The notes beneath the pieces were generated by a model. The model saw only the letters and a list, made by a program, of their open reading frames with translations, did not search any database and had not been told where the DNA came from. The translations under genes and the position numbers were made by a program. Below, one piece after another: positions 37,237-43,635 of a stretch of DNA of 43,635 nucleotides. This DNA is from DATFPK01 sp035264885 (lineage in GTDB: Bacteria; Actinomycetota; Thermoleophilia; Solirubrobacterales; 70-9), in assembly GCA_035264885.1 (NCBI GenBank), contig DATFPK010000143.1, positions 1 to 43,635 on the forward strand. The letters run 5' to 3'. Every line of letters begins with the position of its first letter. Position 1 is the first letter of the stretch.

Positions 37237-38420
37237 CACGGATCTCCCGCGGTCATGCTCGGCAGCCTAGCTTGCCGCTCCGGGTAGGTCGCGGCGGTCT
37301 CCTCGACCGCTGCCCGGTAGACGTCGGGGATCCCGGCCCTCTCCCCCAGCGCGGCGATCGCCCGCTGCGCCCCGTTGCGCTCGGGGAAGGCGACGTCGAT
37401 CCCCAGCTGCTCGCGCGCAGGCCCTGTCCACTCGAGCAGCTCCTCGAGGGCCGCGCGGGCCGGCACTGTCTCGCCCCGGGCGAAGTCGATGAGCTCGCCG
37501 TCCATGCCGAAGCGGATCGCTCGCCAGAGGTTCTCCTCGATCTCGCGGTCACCGAGGGGCTCTCCGGCGGCGCCGGCGTCCTGGTCGGCGGCGGCCTGGG
37601 CCACGCAGGCGATCATCAGGCCGGCCAGCGCGAAGGACTCGTCGCCCCTCGTCTGGGCGTCGCAGATCCTGACCTCGACCGTGCCGAAGCGGTGGTGCGG
37701 ACGGATGCTCCACCAGAGCTGGGTCGATTCGACGATCGACCCGGTCCGCGCCAGCAGCGCGACGAAGTCGGCGTAGCGGCGCCACCCGGCGAACGGAGCC
37801 GGGATGCCGCAGCGGGGGAAGGTGCGGGTGAAGATCTCCGAGCGGACCGAATGCAGCCCGGTGTCGCGGCCGTCGAGAAACGGTGAGTTGGCGGACACCG
37901 CGAGCAGGATCGGCAGGCGTTCGCGGAGCCCGTCGCAGACGGCGATCGCGCGATCGGCGCCGCGCACGCCGACGTGCACGTGGAGGCTCCACGTGTTGTT
38001 GCGCTGGGCGACCCAGCCGAGGTCGCGCTGGAGGCGCTGATAGTGGGGCGTATCGATGATCTGCTGGTCCAGGTAGTCGGCCCACGGATGGGTTCCGGAC
38101 GCCGCGAGCCCGAGCCCCATGTCGCGAGCCAGCGCGAACAGCCGGCGGCGGCGCTCGGACTGCAGCTCGACCGCCTCGGTGAACGTCTCGGCCCGTCCCG
38201 ACCGGATCTCGATCTCCGACGCGATCAGCTCGCCCGCCGCCGCCTCGGCCAGCACCTCGTCCTCCTGGCAGGCGTCGTACAGGTCCTCGAACCGGTGCTC
38301 GAGCTCCAGCGTCACCGGATCGACGATCGCGAACTCCTCCTCGAGCCCGATGGTGAAGTCGCGTGAGGACTCGAAGGTCTCGCGGACGCCGTCTAGGTCG
38401 AGACCAGCGTCGTCGGCCAA
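37236..38420 (-). CDS. Glutamate-cysteine ligase family 2 (YbdK-like) enzyme
   Basis: The protein has 394 aa. It shows FTIGLEEEFAIVDP (about 22-35), SEIEIRSGRAETFTEA, WSLHVHVGV (metal-site His), LLAVSANSPFLDGRDTG, FGTVEVRICDAQT and ENLWRAIRFGMDG, the ordered blocks of GCS2 carboxylate-amine ligases. Members ligate glutamate to cysteine or another amine using ATP. In actinobacteria related enzymes feed ergothioneine or other thiol routes, so the true product is uncertain. The start is a TTG immediately after the rex stop. Its neighbours Rex and a glutaredoxin-like protein give a redox context. Confidence 0.92.
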   Translation of the reverse strand: MADDAGLDLDGVRETFESSRDFTIGLEEEFAIVDPVTLELEHRFEDLYDACQEDEVLAEAAAGELIASEIEIRSGRAETFTEAVELQSERRRRLFALARDMGLGLAASGTHPWADYLDQQIIDTPHYQRLQRDLGWVAQRNNTWSLHVHVGVRGADRAIAVCDGLRERLPILLAVSANSPFLDGRDTGLHSVRSEIFTRTFPRCGIPAPFAGWRRYADFVALLARTGSIVESTQLWWSIRPHHRFGTVEVRICDAQTRGDESFALAGLMIACVAQAAADQDAGAAGEPLGDREIEENLWRAIRFGMDGELIDFARGETVPARAALEELLEWTGPAREQLGIDVAFPERNGAQRAIAALGERAGIPDVYRAAVEETAATYPERQARLPSMTAGDP

Positions 38421-38421
38421 G

Positions 38422-39084
38422 TCAGGTCAGGTAGAAGTAGAGGGCGTAGAGGAGGTCGACGGCGGGGCTGGAGGCGTGGACCGTCACCTCCGGTGGCACC
38501 TGGAGCAGCTGCTCGGAGTAGTTGAAGATGATCTTCACGCCGGCCTCGACGAGGCGATCGGCGACCACCTGGGCGGCGCTGCTCGGCACGGCGAGGACGC
38601 CGACGACGATCTCCTCCTCGGAGACCACCGACTCCAGCTCCGAGAAGTCGCGCACGGTGAGCTCACCGACCTGGGTCCCGACCACTTCCGAGTCGACGTC
38701 GAAGACGGCGACGATCTGGAAGCCGTGGTCGGCGAAGATGTCGGAGCTGGCGATCGCCTGGCCGAGGTTGCCGGCGCCGAACAGGGCGATGTTGTGCTGC
38801 CCCGAGGTCCGGAGGATCTTGCGGATCTCGGAGACGAGGGACTCGATGTTGTAGCCGACGCCGCGCTTGCCGAACTTGCCGAACCCGGAGAGGTCGCGGC
38901 GGATCTGCGTCGGGTTGATGTGGGTGTACTCGGAGAGCTCCTGCGAGGAGATCGTCTCGCGACCCATCTTCCGCGCCTGGGTCAGCACCTGGAGGTACCG
39001 GGACAGCCGTGCGGCGACGCCGAGAGACAGCCGCTCGCCCTCGCCGGTCAGCATTCCCGGCTCAACCGTCCCCTGCTCGATCAT
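38422..39084 (-). CDS. rex: Redox-sensing transcriptional repressor Rex
   Basis: The protein has 220 aa. A winged-helix DNA-binding domain lies at residues about 15-85 (RLSRYLQVLTQARKMG, ISSQELSEYTHINPTQIRRDLSGFGKFGKRGVGY) and an NAD(H)-binding Rossmann domain follows (IALFGAGNLGQAIA). It ends in the swapped helix LLYALYFYL. Rex senses the NADH/NAD+ ratio and represses fermentative and respiratory genes when NADH is low. The ATG overlaps the stop of the glutaredoxin-like gene by 4 bp, and TACTGT lies 6 nt before it, so a leaderless transcript is also possible. Confidence 0.96.
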   Translation of the reverse strand: MIEQGTVEPGMLTGEGERLSLGVAARLSRYLQVLTQARKMGRETISSQELSEYTHINPTQIRRDLSGFGKFGKRGVGYNIESLVSEIRKILRTSGQHNIALFGAGNLGQAIASSDIFADHGFQIVAVFDVDSEVVGTQVGELTVRDFSELESVVSEEEIVVGVLAVPSSAAQVVADRLVEAGVKIIFNYSEQLLQVPPEVTVHASSPAVDLLYALYFYLT

Positions 39085-39335
39085 TCACCCACAGTATCGA
39101 GACTCGCCTCCAGGGCAGCCCGGTCCGGAACGAGCTCGGAGACGACCCGGCCGTCCACTTCGACGACCGGAATCCGCTCCAGATAAGCGCGCAGGAGGCC
39201 GTCGTCGGAGTCGATGTCGACCTCTCGGAGCTCGAACGACTGCCCACCTCGGCGCAGGTCCAGGAGGAGGTCCCGGGCCTCATCGCAGAGGTGGCAGCCC
39301 GGTCTTCCGTAGAGCACGACCGAGTGGCCGCTCAC
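39081..39335 (-). CDS. Glutaredoxin-like (DUF836-type) thiol protein
   Basis: This 84-aa thioredoxin-fold protein has the redox motif GRPGCHLCDEA near its N-terminus, followed by a helix, LREVDIDSD and the cis-Pro region RIPVVEVDGRVVSE. The GTG start overlaps the tsaD stop by 4 bp (GTGA). This start was chosen because the thioredoxin fold begins at once. It probably reduces disulfides or mixed disulfides. It sits between tsaD and rex, which are all co-directional and overlapping. Confidence 0.88.
   Translation of the reverse strand: MSGHSVVLYGRPGCHLCDEARDLLLDLRRGGQSFELREVDIDSDDGLLRAYLERIPVVEVDGRVVSELVPDRAALEASLDTVGE
39091..39096 (-). promoter_or_regulatory. -10 box TACTGT before rex
   Basis: TACTGT lies inside the 3' end of the glutaredoxin-like gene, 6 nt before the rex ATG. 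It might allow leaderless expression of rex apart from the t6A genes. The intervening GGGTGA could also serve as a weak ribosome binding site. Confidence 0.35.
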
Positions 39336-40336
39336 GCCGCCCGCTCGCCGGTCGCGAAGGCGTCGTAGCCCAGGTACGCGGGGTACTCGAGCCCAGGGGA
39401 GTGCAGGGCGGCGGCGCCGATCATCGCGGCGTTGTCGGTGCAGAGCCCGAGGGGCACGAGCTTCAGGCGCAGACCGCGGCGCTCGCAGATCTCCCCCACC
39501 CGCTGACGGAGCGGTCCGTTGGCGGCGACGCCGCCGCCGATCGCGACCGCCGGCCACGGATCCCGGTCGAGGGCCCGTTCGAGCTTCGCTGCGAGCTGGC
39601 CGACGACCGCTGCCTGGAACGAGGCGGCGAGGTCGGCGCGGCGCTCGGCCACCCCCTCTCCGCCCAGGTCGCGGCAGCGGTAGACGAGCGCCGTCTTCAG
39701 GCCGCTGAAGCTGAAGTCGAGGCCGGGGTCGCGAGTCATCGCCACCGGGAACTCGAAGGCGGTGGGGTCGCCGTCGCGGGCCAGGCGCTCGATCGCCGGG
39801 CCGCCCGGGTACCCGAGGCCGAGCATCCGCGCCGCCTTGTCGAGCGCCTCGCCGGCGGCGTCGTCCAGGGTCTGGCCGAGGGTGTCAAAGCCGCTCGGCT
39901 CGCGCACCGCGGCGAGCAGGGTGTGGCCGCCGCTGGCGACGAGGCAGAGGAACGGGGGCGACAGCGGCTCGGGCTCGAGGAAGTTCGCGGCCACGTGCCC
40001 GTGAAGGTGGTCGACCGGGATCAGCGGCTTGCGGGCGGCGGCAGCGATCGCCTTGGCCGTGCTCAGGCCGACCAGAAGGGCCCCGATCAGCCCCGGTCCG
40101 GCGGTGACGGCGACTGCCTCAAGGTCGTTCAGCGACGTCCCGGCGTCGTCCAGGGCCGCCCGGACAACCGGGGTCGCCAGCTCGAGATGGTGCCGCGACG
40201 CAACCTCGGGCACGACGCCGCCGAAGCGCTCGTGCGCGGAGGCCTGGGAGGAGATGACGTTGGAGAGGACCCGCGAACCGTCGAGGACCGCCGCGCAGGT
40301 GTCGTCGCAGGAGGTCTCGACCGCGAGCAGGCGCAC
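39332..40336 (-). CDS. tsaD: t6A synthase subunit TsaD
   Basis: This 334-aa ASKHA-fold protein (Gcp/Kae1 family) has the metal motif VDHLHGH (His110, His114), VETSCDDTCAAV at the N-terminus, the phosphate loop LVASGGHTLL and a C-terminal GGGVAANGPLR. TsaD transfers the threonylcarbamoyl group to A37 of tRNAs reading ANN codons, together with TsaB and TsaE. The GTG start lies 4 bp after the rimI stop. All genes of the complex except tsaC are in the window. Confidence 0.97.
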   Translation of the reverse strand: MRLLAVETSCDDTCAAVLDGSRVLSNVISSQASAHERFGGVVPEVASRHHLELATPVVRAALDDAGTSLNDLEAVAVTAGPGLIGALLVGLSTAKAIAAAARKPLIPVDHLHGHVAANFLEPEPLSPPFLCLVASGGHTLLAAVREPSGFDTLGQTLDDAAGEALDKAARMLGLGYPGGPAIERLARDGDPTAFEFPVAMTRDPGLDFSFSGLKTALVYRCRDLGGEGVAERRADLAASFQAAVVGQLAAKLERALDRDPWPAVAIGGGVAANGPLRQRVGEICERRGLRLKLVPLGLCTDNAAMIGAAALHSPGLEYPAYLGYDAFATGERAA

Positions 40337-40340
40337 CTGA

Positions 40341-40850
40341 TCAGGCGGAGAGCGCCGCCGCCGGCTGCTCCAGCCACATGATCAAGGCGTCCTCGCCGTT
40401 GTCGTGGTAGTAGCGGCGGCGGACGCCGGCGGAGCGGAAGCCGAACCGCTCGTACATGGCGATCGCCTGGCGGTTCGAGACCCGGACCTCGAGCGTGAAC
40501 GGCAGCCCGTCGCCGGCCTCGGCGAAGAGGCTGCGGATCAGCCGCTTGGCGACCCCGGCGCGACGTTGCTCGGGAGCCACCGCGACGTTCATCAGATGCC
40601 AGACCTGGTCGTACCGCGAGCAGACGAGGTAGCCGAGCAGCTCATCGCCCTCCGCCGCGGCCAGGCAGATGCCTGACGGCTTCGAGAGCTCGAGCACGAA
40701 CATCGCCAGGGACCAGGGGGTCGGGAACGAGCGCCGCTCGATCGAGATCACGGCCGGCAGGTCCGAGTACGCGAGCCGGCGGACGGTGACGCCCTCGCCG
40801 GGCTCGTACAGCGTCTGCGACGCCCCGCTGCTGTCAGCTGTCTCGCTCAC
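40341..40850 (-). CDS. rimI: RimI-like GNAT acetyltransferase
   Basis: The 169-aa GNAT protein has VRRLAYSDLPAVISIERRSF at the start of the fold, the acetyl-CoA motif VAPEQRRAGVAKRLIRSLF and LEVRVSNRQAIAMYERFGF, then GVRRRYYHDNGEDALIMW, typical of RimI. RimI acetylates the N-terminus of ribosomal protein S18 and possibly others. It overlaps tsaB by 17 bp. GGAG lies 7 nt before the GTG start. About 20 residues precede the normal fold start. The tsaB-rimI-tsaD order is widespread in bacteria. Confidence 0.95.
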   Translation of the reverse strand: MSETADSSGASQTLYEPGEGVTVRRLAYSDLPAVISIERRSFPTPWSLAMFVLELSKPSGICLAAAEGDELLGYLVCSRYDQVWHLMNVAVAPEQRRAGVAKRLIRSLFAEAGDGLPFTLEVRVSNRQAIAMYERFGFRSAGVRRRYYHDNGEDALIMWLEQPAAALSA

Positions 40851-41526
40851 GCCATCGCTCCGCGTCGGGAGGCCTCAGATAGATCGGCTCGACCGCCTCC
40901 GGCTCGACCCCGTCGCCCGCGGCGCCGAGCGCGCCGAGGTGGCGGGCGGCGATGCGGTGGAGCGGGCTCGCGCCGGTGGGCACGTCCGCGCCCGATCCGG
41001 CCAACTCCTCGCGAAATCGTAGCGCCCCGGACCCGGCTGCCAGCGGCGGCTCGTCGAGCTCCCGGATCCGGCTGGCCAGCTCTTCCGGCGAACTCACCGC
41101 GGGTGGCCAGACCGGCGCTCCGGCGACATCCCACAGGGCGGCGAAGACCTCGCCACGGCGGGCGTCGAGAATCGCCAGGCGGCCCCGGTCCGGCGCCTCC
41201 TCGCCGATCCCGCGGGCGAGCGCGTCGAGCGTCCCCACTGGCGCCAGGGGCTTGCCGAGCGCCGTCCCGAGGCCACGCGCGGTCGAGATCCCGATCCGCA
41301 GCCCCGTGAACGAGCCGGGACCGACCCCGACCGCGATCCGGTCGACCTCCTGCCACCCGCCCGCCGCCGCTGCCGCCTCCTCGATGCCCGGCAGCAGCGC
41401 GGTGTTGTGGCTCGGCCGGCCACCGGCCTCGCCGGGGCCGACGAGGGCCTCGTGGACGACCTCCCCGTCGCGCAGCGCGGCGACCGCCGTGTCGTCCGTG
41501 GCCGTGTCGAGCGCGACGACGATCAT
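40834..41526 (-). CDS. tsaB: t6A complex subunit TsaB
   Basis: The 230-aa protein is a TsaD-like ASKHA fold without the metal motif. It shows MIVVALDTATDDTAVA, SHNTALLPGIEEA and the conserved block VGVGPGSFTGLRIGISTARGL, followed by LDARRGEVFAALW. TsaB is the structural partner of TsaD in the threonylcarbamoyl transferase complex. The ATG lies only 16 bp after the stop of the upstream secreted-protein gene. A 7-bp hairpin (41532-41551) occupies this gap. Confidence 0.96.
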   Translation of the reverse strand: MIVVALDTATDDTAVAALRDGEVVHEALVGPGEAGGRPSHNTALLPGIEEAAAAAGGWQEVDRIAVGVGPGSFTGLRIGISTARGLGTALGKPLAPVGTLDALARGIGEEAPDRGRLAILDARRGEVFAALWDVAGAPVWPPAVSSPEELASRIRELDEPPLAAGSGALRFREELAGSGADVPTGASPLHRIAARHLGALGAAGDGVEPEAVEPIYLRPPDAERWRERDS

Positions 41527-41531
41527 CGCGC

Positions 41532-41551
41532 CGCGGCTCGGCTCAGCCGCG
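41532..41551. terminator. Hairpin between the secreted-protein gene and tsaB
   Basis: CGCGGCT and AGCCGCG pair over 7 bp with a 6-nt loop. It covers the stop codon of the secreted-protein gene and ends 6 nt before the tsaB ATG. Without a T-tract it could attenuate read-through or limit tsaB translation. Confidence 0.35.
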
Positions 41552-41926
41552 AATCCGGAAGTACCAGACCCCGACCCGCTTGCGACCGACGAACCAGGTC
41601 ACCTTGTGGCGGCCGGGGACCCTGGACTGGATCGGGTTGTAGTAGAGCGACCCCTGCTCCGCGAAGTTGTCGCTCACGCAGGCGGAGCGGGGCCTCGCGC
41701 CGCGCGGGAACCTGACGCAGACCTTGTAGGTGACATCGGCCCGCTTGCTGCGGAAGAAGGCGGCCTTCTTCTGGCGCTTGTGACAGGAGTGCGAGGGCTT
41801 GGCCTGGGCCGTGAAACCGCAGGCGACGTAGTGCCGGAAGGCCGCCGCATCCGCCGACGCCGGGGCCGCGGTGGCGAGAAGCGCGCTGCCCAGGACTGCG
41901 GCGACGAGGGTCTTGACTGCCTTCAT
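41543..41926 (-). CDS. Small secreted four-Cys module protein
   Basis: The protein has 127 aa. Residues 1-25 are a signal peptide (MKAVKTLVAAVLGSALLATA, cleavage near ASA-DA). The mature part has Cys36, Cys48, Cys70 and Cys83 with motifs YVACGF, YKVCVRFPRGA and HKVTWFVG, and ends in WYFRIRG. It is homologous over its whole mature length to residues about 27-122 of the SGNH hydrolase at 18651-19508. The mature protein is strongly basic. Two disulfides are likely. GGAGGAG lies about 9 nt before the ATG. The role may be binding of an anionic wall polymer, but that is a guess. Confidence 0.82.
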   Translation of the reverse strand: MKAVKTLVAAVLGSALLATAAPASADAAAFRHYVACGFTAQAKPSHSCHKRQKKAAFFRSKRADVTYKVCVRFPRGARPRSACVSDNFAEQGSLYYNPIQSRVPGRHKVTWFVGRKRVGVWYFRIRG

Positions 41927-41972
41927 GGTCGGGGGTCTCCTCCGTGTGCGGTTGGCTAGGTTTGGCTGCGCG

Positions 41973-42001
41973 ATGGTACCCACCGCGCGTGTTGATTCAA
42001 C
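41973..42001 (-). promoter_or_regulatory. Promoter with palindrome motif upstream of the four-Cys gene
   Basis: On the minus strand TTGAAT (41995-42000) and TACCAT (41973-41978) are 16 bp apart, a good -35/-10 pair with a leader of about 40 nt. The -35 hexamer lies in the palindrome GTTGAATCAAC, which with the following ACGCGCGGT matches the motif at 11322-11341 in 18 of 20 positions. The region also folds as CCGCGC/GCGCGG plus an inner 5-bp stem (41983-42009). Nothing else is seen in the 93-bp divergent spacer. Confidence 0.5.
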
Positions 42002-42019
42002 AAGCGCGGGCTCCGCCTG

Positions 42020-42376
42020 ATGCGGTCGGCCCGAGCCGCGAGGAGGCTGGCCCTGAGAGGAGTTCGCAGGCACGCGGCGGTCCTGGCGGTCTGCGCGAGC
42101 GCCGCCTCGGCCGGCGCCTGGGCGGGGTGCGGCGATCAGAACGACGCCGCCGACGCCGCTCGCGAGGCCCAGAAGTCGTTCGAGGACTCCGCCGACAGGA
42201 TCCAGGACGACATCCGCGATCAGGTCGAGGAGTCCTCGAAGGACCTGCCCGAGGACGCCCGCCGGGAGATCGAAGAGGCGCAGGAGGACGCCGAGCAGCT
42301 CCAGGAGGGCGCGCAGCGCCAGGCCGAGGAGGCCCAGGAACGGGTCGAGGACGCGCTCGAGGACTACGGCAAGTAG
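42020..42376 (+). CDS. Exported acidic coiled-coil protein, possible lipoprotein
   Basis: The protein has 118 aa. A basic N-terminus and hydrophobic stretch (VLAVCASAASAGAWAG) end in GC (Cys37), a weak lipobox. The mature part (about 38-118) is almost entirely Glu, Asp, Gln, Ala and Arg with heptad character (REAQKSFEDSADRIQDDIRD, RREIEEAQEDAEQLQEGA), so it is one long helix or coiled coil at the cell surface. No catalytic residue is present. Its last 13 bp overlap the 3' end of tsaE on the other strand. The family is not recognised. Confidence 0.72.
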   Translation: MRSARAARRLALRGVRRHAAVLAVCASAASAGAWAGCGDQNDAADAAREAQKSFEDSADRIQDDIRDQVEESSKDLPEDARREIEEAQEDAEQLQEGAQRQAEEAQERVEDALEDYGK

Positions 42377-42801
42377 GCGGCCGGCGAGATCTCGACGATC
42401 CTCTCGTCGCCGCCGGCGTGGCGTAGCCGGACGCGGGCGGCGATCCTCCGCAGACTTGGCTCGGCGGCGGCCGGCCACTCGACGAAGGCGATCGCGTCCG
42501 GCGTCAGATAGTCGTCGAGGAGCCCCGGCTCCTCCGCCTCCAGCGATCCCAGCCGGTAGAGGTCGAGGTGGGAGACCGGCAGGCGGCCGCGGTAGCGCCG
42601 GCCGATCGTGAAGGTCGGCGAGGCGATCGGCCCCTCGACCCCCAGCGAGCGGGCAGCGCCGCGGATCAGCGTGCTCTTGCCGGTCCCGACATCGCCGCTG
42701 ACGACGACCACATCGCCGGCCTCCAGCCCGTAGGCGAGCTCGGCGCCGAGCGCCGCGGTTTCCTCGGCCGAGCCGGTCCTGACGGCGCGGTCGGCGCTCA
42801 A
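42364..42801 (-). CDS. tsaE: t6A ATPase TsaE
   Basis: This 145-aa P-loop ATPase has Walker A SGDVGTGKST (36-44), SPTFTIGRRY and HLDLYRLGS, then FVEWP, the standard TsaE order. TsaE hydrolyses ATP to reset the TsaBD complex during t6A synthesis. The start is TTG and overlaps the uracil-DNA glycosylase stop by 4 bp (TTGA). The gene is separated from tsaB by the small secreted-protein gene and a convergent coiled-coil gene. Confidence 0.95.
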   Translation of the reverse strand: MSADRAVRTGSAEETAALGAELAYGLEAGDVVVVSGDVGTGKSTLIRGAARSLGVEGPIASPTFTIGRRYRGRLPVSHLDLYRLGSLEAEEPGLLDDYLTPDAIAFVEWPAAAEPSLRRIAARVRLRHAGGDERIVEISPAAYLP

Positions 42802-43478
42802 GCGAAGAAGCCGAGCTGGTCCACCGTGGGACGGGCCGGCTCTTCGGCCACTGCCGCCGCCTCGGCGCGGGCGGGAGGCTCCTCGGCGCCGGGCAGCGGC
42901 TGGCCCAGCAGGGCCGGAAGCTTCGCGAAGTCGGAGCGCAGCGTCTCCGCCATCGCCGGGGTGCGGAGCGCCGCGGCCGGGTGCAGCAGCGGGAACACGA
43001 AGACCGTGCGGGCCCCCAGCTCATGCACCTGCGGCGTGCCCCTGACCCGGGTGATTCCGGTGGGGTTCCGGGTCAGCAGCTTCGTCGCGAAGTTGCCGAG
43101 CGTGCACAAGACCCGCGGCTCGATCAGCCGGATCTGCTCGAACAGGAACGGGCGGCAGGCTTCGATCTCCCCCGGCTGCGGGTCACGGTTGCCGGGCGGC
43201 CGCGACTTGAGCACGTTGGTGATGAAGACGTCCTCACGGCTCAGCCCGATGCCCTCCAAAAGGGTGCCCAGGAGCTGGCCGGCACGACCGACGAACGGCA
43301 GCCCCTGGCGGTCCTCCTCGGCGCCCGGGGCCTCGCCGACGAACATCAGGTCGGCGTCGGCGTTCCCCGCGCCGAAGACGACCTTTGTCCTGGTCGCGTA
43401 GAGCGGGCACCGCTGGCAGGCCCTGGCCTCGCGGTAGAGCCCGACGAGCTGCTCGCGCCGGGCGGCGGCGTCGCTCAC
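42798..43478 (-). CDS. Family 4 uracil-DNA glycosylase (4Fe-4S)
   Basis: The protein has 226 aa. The four cluster ligands are visible as CQRC (Cys21, Cys24), EACRPF (Cys108) and PRVLC (Cys125). The uracil pocket motif is GEAPGAEEDRQGLPFVGRAG (about 48-67), and the second active-site motif is HPAAAL. The last 35 residues are Ala/Pro/Glu-rich. It removes uracil from DNA, a common repair need in GC-rich genomes. The start is GTG, overlapping an upstream partial frame (GTGA) by 4 bp. Confidence 0.95.
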   Translation of the reverse strand: MSDAAARREQLVGLYREARACQRCPLYATRTKVVFGAGNADADLMFVGEAPGAEEDRQGLPFVGRAGQLLGTLLEGIGLSREDVFITNVLKSRPPGNRDPQPGEIEACRPFLFEQIRLIEPRVLCTLGNFATKLLTRNPTGITRVRGTPQVHELGARTVFVFPLLHPAAALRTPAMAETLRSDFAKLPALLGQPLPGAEEPPARAEAAAVAEEPARPTVDQLGFFA

Positions 43479-43635
43479 GGCAGATCCCCACGCGAGCGCC
43501 TGCGCTTCGCCTCGGCCAGGCGCTGGCCGCGGGCGGCCTCGCGGTCGCGACGGCGCGACTCCGACTCCCGGACCCGGGCGCCGCGTGGCTGGCGGGACGG
43601 CGGCGAGACCGAGGAGAACAGCCTCCGGGGCCGGC
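43475..43635 (-). CDS. C-terminal end of an unidentified basic protein (partial)
   Basis: An open frame enters from the right edge and ends in a TGA that overlaps the GTG of the glycosylase gene by 3 bp. The 53 visible residues are very rich in Arg, Ser, Glu and Ala (for example ESESRRRDREAARGQRLAEA) and look like a charged helical or disordered tail. The overlap style agrees with the other genes in this operon. No family is recognised, and a chance open frame in GC-rich DNA cannot be excluded. Confidence 0.4.
   Translation of the reverse strand, partial: RPRRLFSSVSPPSRQPRGARVRESESRRRDREAARGQRLAEAKRRRSRGDLP

Noticed and set aside
1..43635. Prophage, genomic island, toxin-antitoxin or defence system
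   Set aside because: No integrase, transposase, restriction, nuclease-helicase or toxin motifs were seen, and the two tRNA genes have no visible attachment-site duplication nearby.

Overview
The window is about 43.6 kb of very GC-rich DNA. It has many GTG and TTG starts, gene overlaps of 1 to 4 bp, and tRNA genes that do not encode CCA. The gene content points to Actinomycetota, most likely class Thermoleophilia (Solirubrobacterales or a relative). That placement is inferred from gene order and protein style, not from a marker search. No prophage, insertion sequence, CRISPR array or rRNA was seen. No gene-free stretch exceeds 300 bases; the longest are 19877-20109, 4600-4813, 6880-7063 and 12818-12983.

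Left part (1-11.2 kb, nearly all minus strand): a tRNA charging and modification block. Reading in the direction of transcription it runs M29-type peptidase, formiminotransferase-like protein, small membrane protein, MBL hydrolase, hisS, aspS, DUF2007-like protein, an IscU-like domain fused to MnmA, alaS, ruvX and the start of mltG. The order mnmA-alaS-ruvX-mltG is conserved in many Gram-positives. tRNA-Met(CAT) lies at the right edge of the block.

Middle (11.3-26.8 kb): an accessory-looking surface and signalling region. It carries a secreted YWTD six-repeat propeller, an HxH lipoprotein with a cupredoxin, a GAF/HD-GYP phosphodiesterase, a long acyl-CoA dehydrogenase, a cupin, a PIG-V-like mannosyltransferase, an SGNH hydrolase with a new-looking four-cysteine module, and a collagen-like membrane protein. 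It continues with a SigB/SigF-type sigma factor, a cyclic-nucleotide-binding protein, a paralogue of the HxH lipoprotein, a small Cys4 protein, a heterodimeric ABC exporter with one degenerate ATP site, and an Ala/Pro-rich lipoprotein.

Right part (26.8-43.6 kb, mostly minus): tRNA-Gln(CTG), then a probable potassium and energy cluster (FAD oxidoreductase, two RCK/TrkA proteins, two APC permeases with USP-like tails, a small membrane protein, a flavin 2-hydroxyacid oxidase, a K+-independent H+-pyrophosphatase). It is followed by a redox and t6A block (DUF1844-like protein, GCS2 ligase, Rex, glutaredoxin-like protein, TsaD, RimI, TsaB) and by TsaE and a family 4 uracil-DNA glycosylase. A second copy of the four-cysteine module stands alone as a small secreted protein beside tsaB.

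The most notable signals are: (1) the IscU-MnmA fusion, which lacks the third scaffold cysteine; (2) the four-cysteine secreted module shared by two loci; (3) a TANNNT -10 box 6-8 nt before the start codon of twelve genes, which suggests widespread leaderless transcription, with the upstream gene's TAG stop doubling as the start of the -10 box in three cases; (4) an 18/20-matching palindrome-containing motif upstream of two secreted-protein genes; and (5) the APC-USP/RCK cluster as a candidate potassium transport system.
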